Assembly: GCA_900547285.1 (NCBI GenBank)
Contig: URGF01000028.1
Coordinates: 1-18,856, forward strand
Length of the DNA: 18,856 nt
Origin: an uncultured Collinsella sp.
GTDB taxonomy: Bacteria; Actinomycetota; Coriobacteriia; Coriobacteriales; Coriobacteriaceae
Reading direction: 5' to 3'
The notes under the pieces are model-generated. The model made no database searches and had not been told where the DNA came from. It saw nothing but the letters and a program-made list of their open reading frames with translations. Every line of letters starts with the position of its first letter. Position 1 is the stretch's first letter. Position numbers and translations under genes: made by a program. Shown here in pieces: positions 14,097 through 18,856 of the stretch.

Positions 14097-14146
14097 ACTT
14101 GAAGCGGCATGAATCACGTGTTCACGATGCCGCACGTTACGGGCTA

Positions 14147-14164
14147 TGTTAACGTACTCATAAC
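14147..14164 (-). promoter_or_regulatory. Putative operator E between galK and the regulator gene
   Basis: The minus strand reads GTTATGAGTACGTTAACA, 18 of 18 identical to operator D and facing it, centres 68 bases apart. Two facing copies could be bridged by repressor (inference). Confidence 0.75.
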
Positions 14165-14237
14165 ACATCGCTTGTCACTTTTTGAGAATCTGGTAATCGG
14201 TAGAAATGCAGCCGTGAACGGTACTGCCGTATGGACT

Positions 14238-14243
14238 TATAAA
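14238..14243 (+). promoter_or_regulatory. Possible -10 box of the galK-side regulator gene
   Basis: TATAAA is the best -10-like hexamer in the 338-base gap 14039-14376. A hexamer 17 bases upstream (TGAACG) is a poor -35. It would put the transcription start near 14250, with operator F just downstream. Tentative. Confidence 0.35.
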
Positions 14244-14270
14244 GCAGAAGAGATGCAGATAGAAAAAGTA

Positions 14271-14283
14271 GAGTACGTTAACA
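14271..14283 (+). promoter_or_regulatory. Putative operator F upstream of the galK-side regulator
   Basis: GAGTACGTTAACA matches the last 13 bases of operators D and E exactly; the bases before it differ. It lies 94 bases before the regulator's start codon, placed for autoregulation. Confidence 0.65.
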
Positions 14284-14376
14284 TGCGTCCGACGATAGCG
14301 GGCTTCGGCGCGGGGTGTATTTCTGCCCGGGCCGGCATGCACGCTATTCAGATCTCGCAAGGGTGAAGGTGATCCT

Positions 14377-15408
14377 GTGGCAAGGCGCCCGTCCAACGAT
14401 ACCAGTTCGCGTCCGGTCTCCATGGCCGACGTCGCCCGCGCTGCTGGCGTTTCGCAGCAGACGGTTTCGCGCGTCGCCAACGGCTTGCCCAACGTTAACG
14501 AGCAGACACGTCAGCGCGTGCAGGCCACTATGCAAGAACTCGGCTTCCGTCCGAGTTATGCCGGTCGCTCGCTGCGCGACGGCCGTTACCATTCGGTCGG
14601 TCTGTGTGTCAACGATGTCACCAAGTTTGGCAACCTCTCAATGATCGACGGCATCGCCAGCGCTGCTCGCGAGCATAATTGCGCCATCACGCTGGTCGAG
14701 ATGTCCAAGACCGAGGAATTCTCGCTTGCCGAGGCCACGCGTCGTATGGCCGCGCTGCCCGTGGACGGTATCATCATCGGCATGAGCCGTATGGCGCCCG
14801 ATTTTGAGACGTTTGATCCGTTACCGGGTATCGGCACGGTTATCGTTACCATGTATGCGCACCCGCGGGTGACTACGGTCGACTCCGATCATTACGGCTG
14901 CTCGCTGCTGCTCATGAATCATCTGTTTGAGCTGGGACACGATCAGATTCGCTATATTGGCGGCCCGTCGTTCTCGGTCGACGAGCAGTTTCGTCGCGCC
15001 GGTTGGCAGGATGCACTCGAGCGTAAGCACATTAAGCCGCAGGCGCCGCTCGAGGGCGATTGGTCTGCCAACAGCGGTTACGAGGCCGGCAGATATCTGG
15101 CCGAGCACGACCGCACCATGACGGCGATTTACGCGGCAAACGACCAAATGGCAAACGGTGCCATCGCCGCGCTGCGCGATAGCGGCTTGCGCGTGCCCGA
15201 GGACGTGAGCGTGGTGGGCGTCGATGATTCGCTCGATGATTTTGTAGCACACAACGAGCTCACGACCGTTCGATTCGACTTGCATCAGCGTGGGCGCGAG
15301 GTGTTTGAGCATGCGGTTCCCGAGGCGGGTACGGTGGGCAAAACCGTTGCCATTCGTATTCCCGGCCAGCTCATCATTCGACATAGCACGGCGATACCGC
15401 GCTCATAG
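14377..15408 (+). CDS. LacI-family transcriptional regulator, probable gal repressor
   Basis: A complete LacI/GalR-family protein of 343 residues. Its helix-turn-helix is at about 15-34 (SMADVARAAGVSQQTVSRVA), followed by the hinge FRPSYAGRSLRDGR (57-70), and then the effector domain with LPVDG, AHPRVTTVDSDH, GDWSANSGYEAG and VVGVDDS. It is a clear paralogue of the proteins at 1-653 and 4733-5737. The start is a GTG at 14377 with AAGGTG seven bases upstream, and the distance to the helix-turn-helix fits the family. It diverges from galK-galT across a region with three copies of one site (D, E, F), so it most likely represses galK-galT and itself. The inducer is probably galactose or a derivative, which is inference. 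No terminator follows it. Confidence 0.93.
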   Translation: MARRPSNDTSSRPVSMADVARAAGVSQQTVSRVANGLPNVNEQTRQRVQATMQELGFRPSYAGRSLRDGRYHSVGLCVNDVTKFGNLSMIDGIASAAREHNCAITLVEMSKTEEFSLAEATRRMAALPVDGIIIGMSRMAPDFETFDPLPGIGTVIVTMYAHPRVTTVDSDHYGCSLLLMNHLFELGHDQIRYIGGPSFSVDEQFRRAGWQDALERKHIKPQAPLEGDWSANSGYEAGRYLAEHDRTMTAIYAANDQMANGAIAALRDSGLRVPEDVSVVGVDDSLDDFVAHNELTTVRFDLHQRGREVFEHAVPEAGTVGKTVAIRIPGQLIIRHSTAIPRS

Positions 15409-15491
15409 TTTGTGCTGGTAAACGGCGATTTATCGCATTTCAATAACAATCGGTAAGGATGCCGGCAGATAGCTGTTGGGATGCAGCCGAG

Positions 15492-15521
15492 TGCTATGAT
15501 AGACGGGCTCTTTTGTCTATC
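15492..15521 (+). promoter_or_regulatory. Extended -10 promoter and leader hairpin of the flavodiiron gene
   Basis: TGCTATGAT at 15492-15500 is an extended -10 box. GATAGAC at 15498-15504 pairs with GTCTATC at 15515-15521, just before the AGGAGG ribosome site, so the start of the message could fold over its own 5' end. No strong -35 was seen. Confidence 0.45.
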
Positions 15522-15537
15522 TAGGAGGCTTTGCCTG

Positions 15538-16698
15538 ATGGAGATCACCAAGGATATCCGCTACGTTGGCGTCGACGATCACGACATTGACCTGTTCGAG
15601 GGCCAGTACGATGTGTCCGAGAACGGTATGGCATACAACAGCTACGTTATCTTGGGCGAAAAGATCGCTGTCGCCGATTCAGTCGACGGCGGTTTTGTCG
15701 ACGAGTGGCTCGGTAACATCGAAGCCGTGCTCGACGGTCGCACGCCCGATTACCTGGTCGTTCACCATATGGAGCCCGATCACTCCGCCGGCATCGCCGC
15801 CTTTATGGAGCGCTATCCCCAGGCGCAGATTGTGGCCAGCATGGGCGCTTTCCGCATGATGGTCAACTACTTTGGCACCGATTATCCCGAGCGCAAGATG
15901 GTCGTCAAAGAGGGCGACGTGCTCGATCTGGGCGGTCACAGCCTAACGTTTGTCGGTGCCCCCAACGTGCACTGGCCCGAGGTGCTGTTCTCTTACGAGG
16001 CCACCGACAAGGTGCTCTTTAGTGCCGACGGCTTTGGCAAGTTTGGCGCCAACGACATCGAAGATCCGGAAGGGTGGGCTTGCGAGGCGCGCCGTTACTA
16101 CTTTGGCATCGTCGGTAAGTTCGGCAAGTTCGTGCAGGCCGTGCTCAAGAAGGCCGCCGATCTGGACATCCAGGTTATCTGTCCGCTCCATGGCCCCGTG
16201 CTAACCGAGAACCTGGGCTACTACCTCGACACCTACAACACCTGGTCGAGCTATCAGCCCGAGGACGAGGGAATCACCATTGCCTACGCGAGCGTCTACG
16301 GCCACCTGAAGGCCGCCGTCGATGAGCTCGCATCTGCGCTCGAGGCCCGCGGCCAGAAGGTCTCCGTTTTTGACCTGGCTCGCGACGACATGGCCGAGGC
16401 CGTTGAGGATGCGTTCCGCTATGACCGTCTGGTACTCGCTTCCATCACCTATCAGGGCGAGATCTTCCCGTTCATGAGCACCTTTATCCACACACTTGCC
16501 GAGCATGCCTACCAGAACCGTACCGTGGCGCTTGTCGAGGCCGGTTCCTGGGCGCCTGCAGCTGCCAAGGTTATGACCAAGGAGCTCGAGGGCATGAAGG
16601 ACATCACCCTGGCGCAGAACAAGGTGACCGTCCTGGGCTCGCTCAACGACGCCTCGCGCGCTCAGATCGAGGCCCTCGCCGACGAGCTTTCCAAGTAG
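15538..16698 (+). CDS. Flavodiiron protein (A-type flavoprotein, FprA-like)
   Basis: Flavodiiron proteins reduce oxygen and/or nitric oxide in anaerobes, protecting oxygen-sensitive enzymes in the cytoplasm. This 386-residue protein has the two usual domains. A metallo-beta-lactamase-like part (1 to about 245) carries a complete set of diiron ligands: His77, Glu79, Asp81 and His82 (HMEPDH), His145 (NVHWPEV), Asp164 (SADGFGKFG) and His218 (CPLHGP). A flavodoxin-like part follows from about 247 (IAYASVYGHLKAAVDELA). No rubredoxin or other C-terminal domain is fused. The ATG at 15538 follows AGGAGG; the frame is open from 15481 but the upstream ATG has no ribosome site. It has its own promoter and terminator and no evident link to sugar use. 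Oxygen against nitric oxide preference cannot be told from sequence. Confidence 0.94.
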   Translation: MEITKDIRYVGVDDHDIDLFEGQYDVSENGMAYNSYVILGEKIAVADSVDGGFVDEWLGNIEAVLDGRTPDYLVVHHMEPDHSAGIAAFMERYPQAQIVASMGAFRMMVNYFGTDYPERKMVVKEGDVLDLGGHSLTFVGAPNVHWPEVLFSYEATDKVLFSADGFGKFGANDIEDPEGWACEARRYYFGIVGKFGKFVQAVLKKAADLDIQVICPLHGPVLTENLGYYLDTYNTWSSYQPEDEGITIAYASVYGHLKAAVDELASALEARGQKVSVFDLARDDMAEAVEDAFRYDRLVLASITYQGEIFPFMSTFIHTLAEHAYQNRTVALVEAGSWAPAAAKVMTKELEGMKDITLAQNKVTVLGSLNDASRAQIEALADELSK

Positions 16699-16720
16699 CA
16701 ATACTTCACTTTTGACGCGC

Positions 16721-16760
16721 AAACCACCACAAAGGGGACACCTTTGTGGTGGTTTTTGTT
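16721..16760 (+). terminator. Intrinsic terminator after the flavodiiron gene
   Basis: AAACCACCACAAAGG at 16721-16735 pairs exactly with CCTTTGTGGTGGTTT at 16741-16755 around GGACA, and TTTTTGTTT follows. It lies 22 bases past the stop codon and touches the stop of the convergent DeoR-type gene. It would also form on that gene's transcript, but without a good T run there. Confidence 0.92.
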
Positions 16761-17563
16761 TACGCGCTGGCGACGATGAGGTTGGGGCGGGTGTTGTCGG
16801 CGATTTCGGCGATAGAGGTGGCAACGGCATCGTCGGGGTCGCGGTCCATGACGATGGCGTTGACATCGACGAGCTCGGCAAAGCGGGACATGCCACGTCC
16901 GTTAACCTTGCTGGCGTCCATGAGGGCCACGCTTTGACGGGCGGCGCCGATCATGGTCGTTTTGGTTTCGGCCATCTGGGGAAAGTCGGTGGTAAAGCCG
17001 CAGCCGGGAACAAAAGCGCCAGGGCACATGACGGCAAGATCGGCGTGGACCATTTGGAGCGCCTGCATGGTAAGTGGGCCGTACAGATAGCGATGACCTT
17101 TGCGCAGTGCCCCGCCCAGCATGACGACATCGACCGAGGGCATGCTCTCGTCGATGTAATCGGCGATGGTGATATCGGCCGTAATGACGGTGATGCCGTC
17201 GCGCTGATCGAGCAGGCGGACGAACTCGAGTGCCGTGGTGCCGGAGTCGACGAGCAACGTGTCGCCGTCGCTGACGAGTTCAATGGCGCTTTGAGCGATG
17301 GCCTGCTTGGCGGCGACGTTGACGTTGATGCGCCGATCCTGCGTGGAGACCGTGAGGCGTTTGTGGAGCGACACGGCGCCGCCATGCGTGCGGCGTAGCT
17401 TACCGGACTCGGCGAGCGCGTCCAGGTCGGCGCGGGCAGTGACGGAGGAAACGCCAAAGGTCTGGGCGATTTCTGCCACCTGCACGGAGGCGTTATGCTC
17501 GAGCATTTCCATGATGGCGGCACGTCGTTCGTCGGCAAATGCACGGTTGGTAGCTTGGGCCAT
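16760..17563 (-). CDS. DeoR-family transcriptional regulator
   Basis: A DeoR-type sugar-phosphate-responsive regulator of 267 residues, within the family's usual 250-270. The N-terminal winged helix-turn-helix is at about 11-63 (DERRAAIMEML, VQVAEIAQTFGVSSVTARADLDAL, RRTHGGA). The C-terminal sugar-phosphate isomerase-like domain has DSGTT at 106-110, LGGALRKGHRYLYGP and a .MDASK.. segment. The ATG at 17563 was chosen because GGAG lies about seven bases upstream and the family-typical start follows. The frame stays open to an ATG at 17620 that has no ribosome site. It diverges from the class II aldolase gene, so it is a candidate regulator of that gene. It is also the only DeoR-type protein here, and LacR of Lactococcus belongs to that family, so it could bind the TGTTC sites before lacF and lacA (inference). 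Confidence 0.92.
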   Translation of the reverse strand: MAQATNRAFADERRAAIMEMLEHNASVQVAEIAQTFGVSSVTARADLDALAESGKLRRTHGGAVSLHKRLTVSTQDRRINVNVAAKQAIAQSAIELVSDGDTLLVDSGTTALEFVRLLDQRDGITVITADITIADYIDESMPSVDVVMLGGALRKGHRYLYGPLTMQALQMVHADLAVMCPGAFVPGCGFTTDFPQMAETKTTMIGAARQSVALMDASKVNGRGMSRFAELVDVNAIVMDRDPDDAVATSIAEIADNTRPNLIVASA

Positions 17564-17600
17564 GGTTGCTCCATTCTCGGCTAAATTTGCAGGAATTGTG

Positions 17601-17673
17601 TTGACTCCATTTTCGTTCATTTTCTTTTTGAGTAAGAAAACACCTTTCGATTACTTATCTTTTCTATAAAAGA
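17601..17673. promoter_or_regulatory. Control region between the DeoR-type regulator and the aldolase gene
   Basis: This AT-rich stretch, unlike the GC-rich surroundings, holds TTTCGTTCATTTTC at 17611-17624, TTTCGATTAC from 17645, and the inverted repeat TCTTTT / AAAAGA at 17658-17673, which encloses a TATAAA (17665-17670). TTTCG-type direct repeats are common in DeoR-family operators. No good -35 was paired with the TATAAA. If it is the aldolase promoter, the leader is over 200 bases long. Confidence 0.45.
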
Positions 17674-17825
17674 AAGACGCTGAACGCCCAAAATTCAATA
17701 TCGAACACGCCCGCTCGGCTCCAATTCCTTCCGTTTACTTTTCAAAAACGACTGTATTGACCTGCATGGGCTCAATATCTCGCACGTGCAAAGCCGCTGA
17801 ATTTCATACAATGAGCGCAGCAAAA

Positions 17826-17846
17826 CGCAAGGTAAAACGCCTTGCG
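17826..17846 (+). other. Hairpin in the aldolase leader
   Basis: CGCAAGG at 17826-17832 pairs exactly with CCTTGCG at 17840-17846 around TAAAACG, about 50 bases before the aldolase ATG. No T run follows on the plus strand. A TTTTG follows on the minus strand. Confidence 0.45.
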
Positions 17847-17897
17847 GACACGTACGCCCGATGTCCAGATGCGGGCGAGGGAGAGGAGCAAACGCTC

Positions 17898-18755
17898 ATG
17901 GCACTTGTTACCACCGAAAAGATGCTCAAGGACGCTCAGGCCGGCCACTACGCCGTCGGCGCGTTCAACGTCGAGAACCTCGAGTTTGTTATGGCCGTTC
18001 TGGCCGCTGCCGAGGAGACCAAGTCCCCCGTCATCATGCAGACCACCCCGGGCACCATTAAGACCGCTGGCCTGGATTACTTCTACGGCATGGTCAAGGC
18101 CGCTGCCGAGCGCGCTTCCGTGCCCGTCGCCCTGCACCTCGACCACGGTGATGGCTATGACCGCTGCATGCAGGCTTTCCGCACGGGCTACACCTCCGTC
18201 ATGATCGACGGCTCGCACGAGTCCTTCGAGGACAACATCGCCCTGACCAAGTCCGTCGCCGACGCTGGCCGCGCCATGGGCGTGCCTGTCGAGGCCGAGC
18301 TCGGTAAGGTTGGCGGCAAGGAGGACGACGGTCCCGCGGTTGAGGGCGAGAGCCCCTACACCGATCCTGCCGAGGCCAAGGAGTTCGTCGAGCGCACCGG
18401 CTGCACCTCCCTCGCAATTGGCGTTGGCACCAGCCACGGTGTGTACACGAGCGATCCTCACATCGAGCAGTCCGTGGTCAAGGCCATTCGCGACGCCGTC
18501 GACGTGCCGTTGGTTCTGCACGGCACCTCCGGTGTGCCCGATGAGCAGGTTGCCGAGGCTGTGAAGAACGGCATCTGCAAGGTCAACTACGCCACCGAGC
18601 TGCGTCAGGCCTACACCAAGGGCTTCATGGCCTACATGGCCGAGAATCCTGCCTGCTTCGACCCCAAGAAGCCGGCCAAGGAGGGTATGCGTGAGATCAC
18701 CGAGCTGGTTAAGATCCGCATGACCAACCTCAACTCTGTGGGCAAAGTAGAGTAA
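17898..18755 (+). CDS. Class II aldolase, GatY/KbaY type (tagatose- or fructose-1,6-bisphosphate aldolase)
   Basis: This enzyme splits a ketose-1,6-bisphosphate into dihydroxyacetone phosphate and glyceraldehyde-3-phosphate. It is a zinc-dependent class II aldolase of 285 residues. Catalytic Asp82 and zinc ligands His83 (LHLDHGD), His180 (GTSHG) and His208 (LVLHG) fall at the numbers expected for KbaY/GatY. TPGT..TAG at 50-58 and GICKVNYATELR at 225-236 look closer to E. coli GatY/KbaY than to the Bacillus fructose enzyme. Preference for tagatose over fructose is therefore likely but unproven, and it might be the cell's main glycolytic aldolase. The ATG at 17898 has GAGGAG upstream. Open frame extends to 17757 but lacks family similarity. 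As no lacD is present, it is the best candidate for the last step of the lac pathway. Confidence 0.92.
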   Translation: MALVTTEKMLKDAQAGHYAVGAFNVENLEFVMAVLAAAEETKSPVIMQTTPGTIKTAGLDYFYGMVKAAAERASVPVALHLDHGDGYDRCMQAFRTGYTSVMIDGSHESFEDNIALTKSVADAGRAMGVPVEAELGKVGGKEDDGPAVEGESPYTDPAEAKEFVERTGCTSLAIGVGTSHGVYTSDPHIEQSVVKAIRDAVDVPLVLHGTSGVPDEQVAEAVKNGICKVNYATELRQAYTKGFMAYMAENPACFDPKKPAKEGMREITELVKIRMTNLNSVGKVE

Positions 18756-18856
18756 CAGCAAGGGCACTCCGACTCGCTACATATCCCGGGGAGGGATGAG
18801 GGCTTAGTTCCCCAATCGTCCTCGGGCATGCAAAAAGCCTCGCTGCGCACTTCGTG
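18756..18856. other. Intergenic end of window, no gene called
   Basis: About 100 bases follow the aldolase stop codon. They hold no plus-strand terminator that I can see. On the minus strand GCGAGGCTTTTTGC at the far right could be the tail of a terminator whose stem lies beyond the window edge. A minus-strand open frame crosses this area and the aldolase 3' end but is probably spurious. Confidence 0.4.

Noticed and set aside
17564..17620. N-terminal extension of the DeoR-type regulator to 17620
   Set aside because: No ribosome site before 17620; the ATG at 17563 has GGAG and the expected distance to the helix-turn-helix.
17757..17897. N-terminal extension of the aldolase
   Set aside because: The frame is open but the extra 47 residues do not resemble the family, and the ATG at 17898 has a good ribosome site and gives the expected length.
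17772..18767. Minus-strand open frame of 331 codons over the aldolase
   Set aside because: Antisense shadow of a gene with complete catalytic residues.
18632..18850. Minus-strand small open frame at the right end
   Set aside because: Half lies antisense to the aldolase and no ribosome site or known family supports it; the part outside could be a repeat, which cannot be judged from one copy.

Overview
The window is high-GC bacterial DNA with dense, well-spaced genes. It most resembles a gut actinobacterium of the class Coriobacteriia, such as Collinsella. That host call is an inference from gene content, GC-rich codons and general look; no rRNA or other marker is present to prove it. The theme is uptake and breakdown of lactose and galactose.

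Layout, left to right. Bases 1-653 hold the C-terminal part of a LacI-family regulator cut by the window edge. Bases 672-968 hold a four-unit array of palindromes. A minus-strand operon follows, lacE (PTS EIICB) then lacG (6-phospho-beta-galactosidase), ending in a strong terminator. A second lacI-type gene diverges from lacE across a 357-base control region with three copies of one operator. Next on the plus strand come lacF (PTS EIIA) and its terminator, an unrecognised membrane protein and its terminator, then lacA, lacB, a LacX-like aldose epimerase and lacC. After an intergenic stretch with two kinds of palindromic element come minus-strand galT and galK (Leloir pathway), which diverge from a third lacI-type gene; that control region also carries three copies of an operator. 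The right end has a flavodiiron protein gene, a bidirectional-looking terminator, a minus-strand DeoR-family regulator and, divergent from it, a class II aldolase of the GatY/KbaY type.

How the parts fit. LacF and LacE would import lactose as lactose-6-phosphate. LacG would release glucose and galactose-6-phosphate. LacAB would isomerise the latter to tagatose-6-phosphate, and LacC would phosphorylate it to tagatose-1,6-bisphosphate. The class II aldolase is the only candidate here for the last cleavage, since no LacD-type (class I) aldolase gene is in the window. GalK and GalT would handle unphosphorylated galactose; galE is not in this window. The lac genes are split over at least three transcription units on both strands, and shared cis elements upstream of lacF and lacA suggest they are co-regulated.

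The least explained signals are the palindrome array at 672-968, the GGGGAC-type repeats at 6382-6430 and 11067-11120, the two families of LacI-type operators, and the shared lacF/lacA leader elements.
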